53,526 nucleotides of DNA from positions 1-53,526 of the forward strand of contig JAQUQX010000009.1 of NCBI GenBank assembly GCA_028715885.1, given 5' to 3'. The position numbers and the translations under genes are program-made. How positions within the stretch are numbered: the first letter of the stretch is position 1; every line of letters starts with the position of its first letter. This DNA is from Candidatus Methanoperedens sp. (GTDB taxonomy: Archaea > Halobacteriota > Methanosarcinia > Methanosarcinales > Methanoperedenaceae). Below, in pieces: positions 33,804 to 41,931 of this stretch. The notes beneath the pieces were generated by a model. That model was not told the origin of the DNA and did not search any database. It was given only the letters and a program-made list of their open reading frames with translations.

Positions 33804-34517
33804 ATGAAACGAAGTATAGTATCCATTGATGAAGAAAAATGTAACGGCTGCGGCTTGTGCATCCCCAACTGCGCCGAGGGGGCAATAAAAATAATAGATG
33901 GTAAGGCAAAGCTTGTGGATGACAGGTTTTGCGACGGTCTTGGCGCATGCCTGGGGCACTGTCCACAGGATGCAATCACGATAATTGAAAGGGACGCTCC
34001 AGATTTTGACGAGAAAGCGGTAAAAAGGCACTTTAAGCCTGAAATTACCGAGAAAAAAGTAGAAAAGAGCCTGCCCTGTGGATGCCCTGGCAGCATGGAA
34101 ATGGATTTCAGACGTGAAAAAAAGAGTGTGGGAGTGGCTTCAGCGCGCCAGAAGCCTGAATTGAGGCAATGGCCTGTGCAGCTTACGCTTGTCTCCCCCG
34201 AAGCATCTTATTTCAGGGAGGGTGAACTTCTCGTGGCTGCGGACTGCGTTCCGTTCGCATACCCGAATTTCCATTCGGATTTCCTTGCCGGCAAATCATT
34301 GATTATAGGGTGCCCCAAGCTGGATGACGCGGCATTTTACACGGATAAACTTACCGAGATCCTGAAGAAGAATAACATCAAAAGCATCACACTTGTGAAT
34401 ATGGAAGTGCCCTGCTGTTTCGGGCTGCAGAGGATAGTTGAGGAAGCGGTGGCAAGGGCAGGGAAGATTGTGCCCATCAGGCAAACCGTGATAACGATAA
34501 AGGGAGAAAAACAATAG
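33804..34517 (+). CDS. Ferredoxin-like protein with extra Cys-rich domain
   Basis: 237 residues. Residues 1-62 carry two 4Fe-4S motifs, CNGCGLCIPNC and CDGLGACLGHCP, the second with a three-residue spacing variant typical of certain anaerobe ferredoxins. A second region (95-237) holds LPCGCPG and a mixed alpha/beta segment with CC in VEVPCCFG-like NMEVPCCFGLQR. Proteins of this arrangement are common in strict anaerobes, often beside hybrid-cluster genes, and carry electrons in unknown reactions. The intergenic region shared with the Lrp regulator has AT-rich, TATA-like stretches at 33766-33785. Confidence 0.83.
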   Translation: MKRSIVSIDEEKCNGCGLCIPNCAEGAIKIIDGKAKLVDDRFCDGLGACLGHCPQDAITIIERDAPDFDEKAVKRHFKPEITEKKVEKSLPCGCPGSMEMDFRREKKSVGVASARQKPELRQWPVQLTLVSPEASYFREGELLVAADCVPFAYPNFHSDFLAGKSLIIGCPKLDDAAFYTDKLTEILKKNNIKSITLVNMEVPCCFGLQRIVEEAVARAGKIVPIRQTVITIKGEKQ

Positions 34518-34603
34518 TACCGAAAAGAATGCCATGACACTGTTTTAGGAAATGTTATTAACAAAGAAGGCTATTTATAAATTGCAAGCACAGGAGCGGT
34601 AGT

Positions 34604-34840
34604 ATGGCAAAAAAACCCAAAGACAATATCGAGCCGAAATACAAAATGAATGATTCGCCCGATATCATGGCAAAAGATTACAAATCCAAGACAAAATATA
34701 CGGTTATAGTCCGGGAGCTATCCGATGGCGATATGATTGAAACGGATGGAATAATAGAAGGACTTACCACGGTCATTCTTAAAGACGGTAAATTGAAAGT
34801 GGGCGGCGTGGTAAGACATACTCACGGGGAGATTTTTTAA
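34604..34840 (+). CDS. Small conserved protein, unknown
   Basis: 78 residues; not recognised. The first 30 residues are Lys/Asp rich and probably flexible; the rest is a small beta-rich fold (YTVIVRELSDGDMIETDGII, TTVILKDGKLKVGGVV) ending in RHTHGEIF. It has a good TATA box (TATTTATAAA at 34571-34580) and GGAGCGG before the ATG. No operon partner is evident. Confidence 0.6.
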   Translation: MAKKPKDNIEPKYKMNDSPDIMAKDYKSKTKYTVIVRELSDGDMIETDGIIEGLTTVILKDGKLKVGGVVRHTHGEIF

Positions 34841-34943
34841 ATTTAAATCTCATAAAACAATAAAATATTGCTCACCGAAGCTCTGGAACTTTGCCACATA
34901 CGAATCAAAACATTTATCAGGTTTATTACCAAATCTTAAGCTG

Positions 34944-35510
34944 ATGTCCGAATATTACAATGCCCTTACTGAAATACTTGCTAACAAGCAGATGTCAATA
35001 AGCAGTATAGCGAGGGAATTAAAAAAAAACGGGTACGACCAGCACAGGTTGATACTCACGGGCTACCTTCGGGCACTGCACGATATGGGGTATCTTGATG
35101 AAATCGACATCCCTCCTTCGATAGTATATACATTCAAACAGGGCACAAAACGGGATATCTATAGTATTGTAAAAGAGCACCTGAAAGAGTTCGACATCTC
35201 CGAGAGGCTTGAAATTGCTGTTTTTATCTTATCCTCTCTTTTCCACAGACCATGTTTCAAATACGAACTCGGGCTTATGGGAATTGAGGCGCGAAAAACC
35301 GCTGCAGTAAAGGAATCAAAAGACCCGCGCCTGAAAGAGCACAGGGCGGCTGCAACTCGTATCAAAATACCGCAGGATGACCCGGCTTTTGAGATAAGCA
35401 GGGAGAGCGATGTATTGCAGAAGGGAAATGATGTTCTTATTGCTATTATAAACGAAATAATTGACCTTGACGGGTTAAAGGCAAAATTCCAGCAAACCAA
35501 ACTTGCCTGA
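34944..35510 (+). CDS. Winged-helix archaeal protein, unknown
   Basis: 188 residues. Residues 1-65 look like a winged helix-turn-helix (NKQMSISSIARELKKNGYDQHRLILTGYLRAL), followed by a helical region with repeated charged stretches. It may be a transcription factor, but there is no ligand domain that I recognise. Single gene, convergent with the APS reductase gene by 26 bases. Confidence 0.63.
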   Translation: MSEYYNALTEILANKQMSISSIARELKKNGYDQHRLILTGYLRALHDMGYLDEIDIPPSIVYTFKQGTKRDIYSIVKEHLKEFDISERLEIAVFILSSLFHRPCFKYELGLMGIEARKTAAVKESKDPRLKEHRAAATRIKIPQDDPAFEISRESDVLQKGNDVLIAIINEIIDLDGLKAKFQQTKLA

Positions 35511-35535
35511 GTTTTAACTTATTCTCCCCATAATT

Positions 35536-36255
35536 TTAAATGCGCTTCACATTCCCTGCATGCAGCCCGCACTCTTTCTTCGTGGCATCCTCCCACCACC
35601 AGCGCCCTTCGCGCTCATGCTGCCCGGGCAGCACTGGTTTCGTGCACGGCTCGCATCCGATGCTGACAAACCCTTTTTCATGCAGTTTGTTGTAAGGGAC
35701 GTTGTTCTCCCTGATATAATCCCATACCTGTTTTGAAGTCCAGTTTGCAAGCGGGTTGAATTTTATGAGTTTGCCTGTTCCGAACGTCGGGTCTTTCTGT
35801 ATCACAGGCACATCCGCTCTCGTTCCGGGGCTCTGGTCTTTGCGCTGCCCGGTTATCCATGCATCAACAGTATTGAGGGCGCGCTTCAGGGGGTCCACCT
35901 TGCGAACATCGCAGCATTCCTTGTGACCGTCTTTTTTGAAAGAGAACAATCCTTTCTCTTTGACCAATTTTTCCGTGGCGTCGCGGTTGGCAAAGAACAC
36001 CTCGATATTGATATTGTACGTATTCCTGACCTCTTCGATAAACTGGTAGGTCTCGGGATGAAGACGCCCTGTATCGAGTGTAAAAACCCTGAAATTTTTG
36101 CCTGTCTTTTTCGCCATGTCAATTAAGACCACATCTTCAGCCCCGCTGAACGATATTGCGATATTTTTGAATTTTCCCAGAGCCAATCCTATGATTTCCT
36201 GCGGCGAGCTATTCCCGTATTCCTTTGCCAATTGTTCAATATTAATTTCTGACAT
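35536..36255 (-). CDS. cysH: APS/PAPS reductase (CysH family)
   Basis: 239 residues. The phosphosulfate-binding SFSGAEDV (35-42), [12 protein letters not shown] (59-70), the C114-C115 and C201-x-x-C204 ligands of a 4Fe-4S cluster, and the catalytic ECGLH (C229) all match the iron-sulfur APS reductases. The cluster signature favours APS over PAPS. It makes sulfite from activated sulfate; the next gene reduces it. The gap to the siroheme reductase gene is eight bases and both are on the minus strand, so they form an operon for assimilatory sulfate reduction. Confidence 0.92.
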   Translation of the reverse strand: MSEINIEQLAKEYGNSSPQEIIGLALGKFKNIAISFSGAEDVVLIDMAKKTGKNFRVFTLDTGRLHPETYQFIEEVRNTYNINIEVFFANRDATEKLVKEKGLFSFKKDGHKECCDVRKVDPLKRALNTVDAWITGQRKDQSPGTRADVPVIQKDPTFGTGKLIKFNPLANWTSKQVWDYIRENNVPYNKLHEKGFVSIGCEPCTKPVLPGQHEREGRWWWEDATKKECGLHAGNVKRI

Positions 36256-36263
36256 TGTTATCC

Positions 36264-37121
36264 TTATCCGATTATTTCTTTCCTGAACTTTTCAAATCCC
36301 ACGCGGTCAATGCAGTCCCCGAACCTCTCCCCGGTATTGGTGTTTTTCTTTGACCAGTTGATTATCTTCCTGAAAATAACGACTGCTTCCTCGGCAGACT
36401 TTGCATCTGTCAATTCCACTCCGAGCTTCGGGTGTTTTCCGATTTTCCCGCCCACAAATAGCTTATAGCCTTTCCATTCCTCTGTAATAAGGTCGGTCGG
36501 GCATGCTCCAACGCACGCGCCGCACAGGTTGCATTTGTCCCAGATTATTTTGGCTTTATCATTCTCCACGACTATGGCTTTTTCGGGGCACATGAACGTG
36601 CATGTCCCGCAGCCTGTGCAATCCTCTGTATTGATGGCAGGTTTGAGTATCCCCATCACGCCAAGGTCGTTTTCCTGGGGTTTGGCGCAGGCGTTCGGGC
36701 ATCCCGTCACGGCGAATTTTATCTTTACAGGCATATCCTCGCCGAAGAATTCCTTATCCAGTATTCCTGCAAGCCCATATGTATCTATGATACCGTAATT
36801 GCATTCGAGGTTTCCCGGACATGAAATGATATTGCGCACGCGGGGCCCGCACGAGCCGGGAGGCGTGCCGTTGTCTTCAAGCTCTTTTGTGATGGCGTCA
36901 AGGTTGTGAATATCCACATTGGGAATCTGTATTCCCTGGCGCGTGGTGATATGAATATAGCCAGTACCGTATTTTTTGGCAATCCGGCTGATTCCCAAAA
37001 GCTGCTCGCAAGTAACATTGCCGCAGGGCATGCGCAGCCTGACCACGAACAGGTCTTTCTGCTTCTGCTTCATATAACCGGATTTTTTCAGTGATGCTAC
37101 GTCAAGTTTTTCTAAGGTCAT
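36264..37121 (-). CDS. Siroheme sulfite/nitrite reductase-like protein with two ferredoxin clusters
   Basis: 285 residues. Siroheme/4Fe-4S ligands are the pairs CPGNLEC (101-107) and CPNAC (141-145). A ferredoxin insert of two 4Fe-4S clusters follows: C168-x-x-C-x-x-C-x-x-x-C and C197-x-x-C-x-x-C-x-x-x-C ([24 protein letters not shown]). It resembles the small Dsr-like proteins of methanogens. Operon with the APS reductase indicates sulfite as substrate, though nitrite is possible in an ANME-2d background. Good TATA at 37147-37157 just upstream. Confidence 0.86.
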   Translation of the reverse strand: MTLEKLDVASLKKSGYMKQKQKDLFVVRLRMPCGNVTCEQLLGISRIAKKYGTGYIHITTRQGIQIPNVDIHNLDAITKELEDNGTPPGSCGPRVRNIISCPGNLECNYGIIDTYGLAGILDKEFFGEDMPVKIKFAVTGCPNACAKPQENDLGVMGILKPAINTEDCTGCGTCTFMCPEKAIVVENDKAKIIWDKCNLCGACVGACPTDLITEEWKGYKLFVGGKIGKHPKLGVELTDAKSAEEAVVIFRKIINWSKKNTNTGERFGDCIDRVGFEKFRKEIIG

Positions 37122-37146
37122 TGTTTCACCATGATATTCAGAATGA

Positions 37147-37238
37147 TATTTAAATATGAGGTGCTTAACTCGATTGGGGTTTAAATATACCTGATGGATG
37201 CGGCAAGATTTGTTAATAAAATACGAAACATATATGTT
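37147..37238. promoter_or_regulatory. Divergent promoters, sulfite reductase / alanine dehydrogenase
   Basis: The minus-strand gene (start 37121) is preceded by ATTTAAATAT at about 37147-37157, 25-35 bases upstream. For the plus-strand gene (start 37268), the palindrome AACATATATGTT (about 37226-37237) lies 30-40 bases upstream. Between them GTTTAAATATAC at about 37179-37190 is a third AT box. Confidence 0.45.
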
Positions 37239-37267
37239 AAGAGCAGGTTATTTAAAATGGGGTTTTT

Positions 37268-38254
37268 ATGGAAAATCAGATTCTCTGGCTAAACCGGAAA
37301 GAGGTCGAATCGCTTCTTGACATGAAAGGAACGCTAAAAGTGGTGGAAGAGGCATTCAGGCAGCACGGGCTAAAGAAAGTCCAGATGCCTTCCAAATTAT
37401 ATCTTTATTTCAAAAAGCATAACGGCGACCTGCGGACAATGCCCGCTTATCTCGAAGAGCAGGATATTACAGGCGTAAAAATAGTGAATGTCCACCCCGA
37501 TAATCCTAAAAAAGGTCTTCCCACGGTGATGGCTCTTGTTATCCTGAACTCAACCGAAACAGGTGCGCCGATTGCAATAATGGACGGCACTTACCTTACA
37601 GATATGAGAACAGGAGCCGCCGGCGGGGTGGCTGTGAAATATCTGGCACGAAAGAACTCCAAAACGGTCGGTTTCGTGGGAACGGGAAACCAGGCAAAGA
37701 CGCAACTGCTTGCGATAAGTGAAATCATAGACATCGGGGAGATAAAGGCTGCAAGCGCTTCGGAGAAGGGCACGCTCGCTTTCAGGGACGATATGGAAAA
37801 AAAGGTCGGCTGCGATATCATTGTCAAAAAAAGCATAAAGGATGTTTGCGACTGCGATATTCTTGTTACAACAACGCCTTCAAGAGAGCCGGTAGTAAAA
37901 GATGAGTGGATTTCTGAGGGCACCCATATCAACGCAATCGGAGCAGATGCCAAGGGAAAAGAAGAGCTTGACCCGATGATATTGAAACGCGCCAAAATTG
38001 TTGTTGATGATATCCCGCAGGCTTCGCATTCAGGCGAGGTAAATGTGCCCCTCTCAAAAGGATTGATTTCGAAAAATGATATTTTTTGCGAACTTGGTGA
38101 AGTAATTACAGGTAAGAAGAAAGCACGAACTAGCGATTCCGATATCACGGTTTTTGATTCGACAGGGCTTGCGATACAGGATGTTGCGACTGCGGATATG
38201 GTGTACCGGAAGGCGTTAGAAGCAAACATGGGTATGAAATTGCAGCAATTTTAA
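37268..38254 (+). CDS. Alanine dehydrogenase / ornithine cyclodeaminase family
   Basis: 328 residues matching the archaeal alanine dehydrogenase branch of the ornithine cyclodeaminase/mu-crystallin family. Visible features are MPSKLYLYFKKHNGDLRTMPA, the substrate-binding AIMDGTYLTDMRTGA (K and D/R residues) and the NAD-binding Rossmann turn VGFVGTGNQAKTQL. The protein either converts alanine to pyruvate and ammonia, or cyclises ornithine to proline. Both fit the organism; context does not decide. Confidence 0.87.
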   Translation: MENQILWLNRKEVESLLDMKGTLKVVEEAFRQHGLKKVQMPSKLYLYFKKHNGDLRTMPAYLEEQDITGVKIVNVHPDNPKKGLPTVMALVILNSTETGAPIAIMDGTYLTDMRTGAAGGVAVKYLARKNSKTVGFVGTGNQAKTQLLAISEIIDIGEIKAASASEKGTLAFRDDMEKKVGCDIIVKKSIKDVCDCDILVTTTPSREPVVKDEWISEGTHINAIGADAKGKEELDPMILKRAKIVVDDIPQASHSGEVNVPLSKGLISKNDIFCELGEVITGKKKARTSDSDITVFDSTGLAIQDVATADMVYRKALEANMGMKLQQF

Positions 38255-38481
38255 TCCTTAACTCTCCATTTTTTAGGTAATACTCTATAAAGATTTCACT
38301 TTGCTTTGACGAGTTCCAAAAAAATAGTGCGTAAATCAGGCGGAGTTAAGGTTTAAACAAAATTTCAAACAGGCTATGAATACTTTATCCGTATTCTTAC
38401 CATACAGTTTTTCATTAAACCTGGCGCAACGCAGAGACTTTTATTACTCTTGTTTTCCAAAATAAGTATGGTGAATAACAA

Positions 38482-38700
38482 ATGCCCTTCGTAAAAATAA
38501 TCGATACCGTAGGCTCGTCCCCCGAAAGCTGGGAGCAGGCAGCGAAAAATGCAATCGAGGAAGCCTCAGACCTCCCGATTTTCAAACGGAAAGGCGTAAT
38601 TACAAAAGCCACAATCAAAGGCTTTGACGTGGAAATAAAGGACAATAAGATTGCCGCCTACCTATGCAGGGTGGAGATGTTCCTGAGCGGTGCTGAATAA
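38482..38700 (+). CDS. Dodecin-like flavin-binding protein
   Basis: 72 residues with the beta-alpha-beta-beta layout of dodecins: VKIIDTVGSSPESWEQAAKNAIEEAS and VEIKDNKIAAYLCRVEMFL. Dodecins assemble as hollow dodecamers that store riboflavin or FAD. The stop abuts the ATG of the following winged-helix gene with no spacer, so the pair is expressed together. Confidence 0.85.
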   Translation: MPFVKIIDTVGSSPESWEQAAKNAIEEASDLPIFKRKGVITKATIKGFDVEIKDNKIAAYLCRVEMFLSGAE

Positions 38701-39009
38701 ATGCCTGAAATAAGCGACGACGAGCTTGAAGCCATGCTTGAGCGCCGCCCCACCGTGCGAGAAGCGAAGGTCGCAGACCACGAACTCATGGTCAAAGCGC
38801 TTGAACATCCCGTGCGGCGCAAGATGATTAAATCCATAGGAGTGTTCGGAAAAGCAAAAAGTGAACTGCAAAAGGAGGTGGACGTTAACGAGGCTGTGTT
38901 CAATTTTCAGACTGATTTTTTGATTAAGGGGAGTTATCTCAAAATTGAAGGCGATACCTTCAGGCTGACAGACAGGGGACTTGTGCTGCTATCAAATATC
39001 CCCAAGTAG
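38701..39009 (+). CDS. Winged-helix protein coupled to dodecin
   Basis: 102 residues. Residues 28-95 look like an ArsR-type winged helix (HELMVKALEHPVRRKMIKSIG ... LTDRGLVLLSNIP, split here by lower-similarity residues). The start abuts the dodecin stop, and the last 18 bases overlap the convergent cofD gene. It may regulate the dodecin gene, but I see no second operator motif. Confidence 0.62.
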   Translation: MPEISDDELEAMLERRPTVREAKVADHELMVKALEHPVRRKMIKSIGVFGKAKSELQKEVDVNEAVFNFQTDFLIKGSYLKIEGDTFRLTDRGLVLLSNIPK

Positions 39010-39903
39010 CCCAAGTATCGAGCTAGCAAGCGCTTCACTTTTTTTAACCGATTTCATCATAGTATCGCATCGTGCTGTTTGCACCGGGAATTCCTTTTCA
39101 TCCGCTGTATCCCTTTCATCAATCACCATAACATCCAGAATATCATGATAACACTCAGCAACACCCGGCGACGAAACCGCAAATCCGCAGGCTTTCATCA
39201 ATTTCCCTGCAGGTCCGCTCACAGGTGAATCCCCGATTATCGGGCTTACTGCAATTACTTTTTTCTTTGCCAGTATTTTCCGCATCCCTTTTAACGCAAG
39301 AATAGGTCCTATACTGGTAATGGGGTTACTCGGTCCGATAATCACGCTTTCCCCGGATTCCAGCGCCGCCAACACCTCTTTTGAGGGTTTTGCTTTTTTG
39401 ACACCCGAAATATTAACATCCAGAACATCAGGTTCGCCGCGGGCGCCAACCCAGAAATCCTGGAAATGCATAAGCCCCTGCGGCGTATTTATCATCGTAT
39501 CCACTTTTTCATCGCACATGGGAAGAATACGGGCTTTTATTCCCATTGCTGCTGATAGCCGCTGCGTTGCTTCGGTGAGGCTTGCTCCCTGCCTCATCAA
39601 TTCCGAGCGGAAAATACATGTTGCGCGGTCAATATCGCCTATCATAAGCCGTTCATTAATGCCGATTTTTTTTAAAGCCGCGTGAGTATGAAAGGTATCA
39701 TTCTTAATCCCCCACCACCTTGCATCATCCAGCGCCCCCGAAAAAAGATATAAAACAGTATCAAGGTCAGGCGAAACAAGATTCCCGGAAATAGAAATAT
39801 CCTCCGCAGTATTCACTATTACCGTAATTTCCTCATCCGGGATAAGCCTCCGCATGCCCTGGATAAGTTTTGGCGTGCCTGTCCCGCCGGATAGGACAAT
39901 CAT
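38992..39903 (-). CDS. cofD: LPPG:Fo 2-phospho-L-lactate transferase
   Basis: 303 residues. The opening MIVLSGGTGTPKLIQGM, NTAEDISISGNLVSPDLDTV, and GPSNPITSIGPILALKGM are diagnostic of CofD, which transfers lactyl-phosphate to the deazaflavin Fo in coenzyme F420 synthesis. F420 carries electrons in the methane pathway. The stop overlaps the wHTH gene on the other strand by 18 bases. An ABC transporter precedes it on the same strand, one base away, which is unusual for cofD. Confidence 0.93.
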   Translation of the reverse strand: MIVLSGGTGTPKLIQGMRRLIPDEEITVIVNTAEDISISGNLVSPDLDTVLYLFSGALDDARWWGIKNDTFHTHAALKKIGINERLMIGDIDRATCIFRSELMRQGASLTEATQRLSAAMGIKARILPMCDEKVDTMINTPQGLMHFQDFWVGARGEPDVLDVNISGVKKAKPSKEVLAALESGESVIIGPSNPITSIGPILALKGMRKILAKKKVIAVSPIIGDSPVSGPAGKLMKACGFAVSSPGVAECYHDILDVMVIDERDTADEKEFPVQTARCDTMMKSVKKSEALASSILGLLGDI

Positions 39904-39904
39904 A

Positions 39905-40669
39905 TCAAACCCTCATTTTCCCGAACATTTTCCCGCCAATTGCTGTCATTACAAGAGCAAATAATACCAGTACCGTAATGCTGAGAAATATCGGGATGGC
40001 AGAGCCGCCGAGCAAACAGTACCTGAGCGCTTCAACGCCGTATGTAAGAGGGTTTGCATACACCAGAGCAGAAAGCCATGCCGGAAGGTTTGAAATCGGG
40101 AAAAACGCCCCGCTAAGAAGAACTAACGGCATTGTAAGGAAACTCATGACCATCTGGAATCCCTCGTGGCTTTCGATTCTTGAGGCAAGCGCAATGCCAA
40201 GCCCGATAAATCCTATGCCGGAGATGAACATGATGATAATGCTTGCCAGCACGCCCCATATCGAGACGTACTGAACCCCTATCAGCCATGCGATAATCAT
40301 AATCAATACGCCCTGTATCATGGCTGTCGTGACCCCGCCGACGGCTTTTCCCAGCGCAACAAAGAAACGGCTTACAGGCGCAATCAGGATTTCTTTAAGG
40401 AACCCGAACTCCCTGTCCCATATAATGGAAACGCCCCCCATCAAGGATGCGAAGAGGACTGACATGCCAATTAAACCCGGCGCAAGATAACTTTTATTGA
40501 ACGCACCCCCTCCTTGCATTTGAAAGGACGAACTGAAGCCTGCCCCCAGAATTATTAAGAAAAAAAGCGGGGTTGCAAGAGCGCCGATGATGCGCGATTT
40601 GGAACGCCAGAAACGCAGCATCTCCCGAAGCCACATGGTATATACAGTGTTGAGGGCTTTTTTTACCAT
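39905..40669 (-). CDS. ABC-2 type transporter permease
   Basis: 254 residues with six hydrophobic segments, the ABC-2 family signature (SKSRIIGALATPLFFLIILG, ASLMGGVSIIWDREFGFLKEILIAPVSR, FPISNLPAWLSALVYANPLTYGVEALRY). It pairs with the ATPase gene upstream as a daunorubicin-type exporter (DrrAB). Substrate unknown; lipid or hydrophobic drug export is typical. The start shares one base with the ATPase stop. Confidence 0.9.
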   Translation of the reverse strand: MVKKALNTVYTMWLREMLRFWRSKSRIIGALATPLFFLIILGAGFSSSFQMQGGGAFNKSYLAPGLIGMSVLFASLMGGVSIIWDREFGFLKEILIAPVSRFFVALGKAVGGVTTAMIQGVLIMIIAWLIGVQYVSIWGVLASIIIMFISGIGFIGLGIALASRIESHEGFQMVMSFLTMPLVLLSGAFFPISNLPAWLSALVYANPLTYGVEALRYCLLGGSAIPIFLSITVLVLFALVMTAIGGKMFGKMRV

Positions 40670-41667
40670 TATTTCCTCCTTGAGCGTATGATATATCCCA
40701 CGCGTTCCACTTCGCCTGCCTCTTTATCCCTGATTGCTTTGCCGGTATGATGGAGAAATACGTCATCGAGAGTGGGTTTTCTAAGGCTGACTGAAATGAT
40801 GGGGATACCTGCATTAGAAGCAAGAGCCAGCACATGAGGTATCTGGCGCTCACCGTCCCTGACTGTAATAAAAACCTCATTGTTTTTTTGTGAAACTATA
40901 TTTGCGCATCCGTTTTTCTGATAAGCGCTGCATAATCCTGCGATATCGCCGGGTTTTTCCAATTCAAGGGTGATTACATCCCCGCCGAGTGAGTTTTTCA
41001 TGGCTTCGGGGGAATCAAGCGCCACAATCTCGCCGTGGTCAATAATCGCAATCCTGTCGCAAAGATGGTCAGCCTCCTCCATATAATGCGTGGTGAGCAT
41101 GATGGTTACGCCTTCCTCTTTGTTCAGGGTTTTTATGTATTCCCATATATGAATCCGGGTCTGCGGGTCAAGACCGAGCGTAGGCTCGTCAAGAAACAGA
41201 ACATGGGGGTGGTGCATAAGCCCGCGCGCAATTTCAAGACGCCTCATCATCCCCCCCGAATATGTCTTGACCAGAGCGTCCGCCCTGTCCGTGAGTTCCA
41301 CAAGGGAAAGTACCTCTTCAATCCTTTTTTTCCTGGTTTTGCCGTCAAGACCATAGAGCCTGCCGTGAAGGTCAAGATTCTCCCTGCCTGTGAGGCGGTC
41401 ATCCAGTGTGGTATCCTGGAACACCACCCCTATGCTCTGCCGCACCATATCTGCGTTTTTTACCACGTCAAACCCCCATACAGCGGCGCTTCCGCCAGAG
41501 GGGTCGGTCATTGTGGAGAGCATGTTTATGAGTGTGGTCTTCCCAGCCCCGTTCGGACCGAGTAGCCCGAATAATTCCCCGGGTTTGACTGATATGCTGA
41601 CTTTATTTACAGCAGTAATATCATCGAATTGCTTTGTTATTCCTGATGTTTCGATGGCATAGAGCAT
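40669..41667 (-). CDS. ABC transporter ATP-binding protein, DrrA-like
   Basis: About 332 residues from the ATG at 41667 (MLYAIETSGITKQF); the frame is open to 41742 but the extra 25 residues do not match the family. Walker A GPNGAGKTT, Q-loop VFQDTTLD, signature YSGGMMRRLEIA and Walker B VLFLDEPTLGLD are intact. The C-terminal 100 residues carry the extension seen in daunorubicin-resistance ATPases. The transport unit is a two-gene exporter. Confidence 0.9.
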   Translation of the reverse strand: MLYAIETSGITKQFDDITAVNKVSISVKPGELFGLLGPNGAGKTTLINMLSTMTDPSGGSAAVWGFDVVKNADMVRQSIGVVFQDTTLDDRLTGRENLDLHGRLYGLDGKTRKKRIEEVLSLVELTDRADALVKTYSGGMMRRLEIARGLMHHPHVLFLDEPTLGLDPQTRIHIWEYIKTLNKEEGVTIMLTTHYMEEADHLCDRIAIIDHGEIVALDSPEAMKNSLGGDVITLELEKPGDIAGLCSAYQKNGCANIVSQKNNEVFITVRDGERQIPHVLALASNAGIPIISVSLRKPTLDDVFLHHTGKAIRDKEAGEVERVGYIIRSRRK

Positions 41668-41774
41668 GATGGTCTTTTTATTAATTTGAAAGATTATAGA
41701 ACTATTCCCAAACCCTTCACCGATGACTTTATCAATTATCATTCATATTATAGGCTCGCTATTTTTACTCCAGC

Positions 41775-41849
41775 AGCGGGGTAGGGTAGTCAGGATATCC
41801 CGACGGGCTCATAACCCGTAGATCAATGGTTCGAATCCATTCCCCGCTA
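41775..41849 (+). tRNA. Initiator tRNA-Met (CAT)
   Basis: A 75-base cloverleaf: acceptor AGCGGGG/CCCCGCT (41775-41781, 41842-41848) with discriminator A; anticodon stem ACGGG/CCCGT with loop CTCATAA (anticodon CAT at 41810-41812); T arm AATGG-TTCGAAT-CCATT. Three G-C pairs next to the anticodon loop and an A1-U72 pair are archaeal initiator features, so it is the start tRNA rather than elongator Met. No CCA is encoded and there is no intron. TATA-like TTCATATTATA lies near 41742-41752, and a T7 run (41864-41870) follows as a terminator. Confidence 0.93.
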
Positions 41850-41863
41850 TACGCGAATTACTA

Positions 41864-41870
41864 TTTTTTT
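41864..41870 (+). terminator. Poly-T terminator of the tRNA gene
   Basis: Seven consecutive T residues 15 bases after the tRNA, the normal transcription stop signal for archaeal RNA polymerase. Confidence 0.55.
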
Positions 41871-41931
41871 GTGATTGATAGCTTTAAACTGTCGATAATT
41901 TTATATACAATTATTATCAAACTTAAAGATT

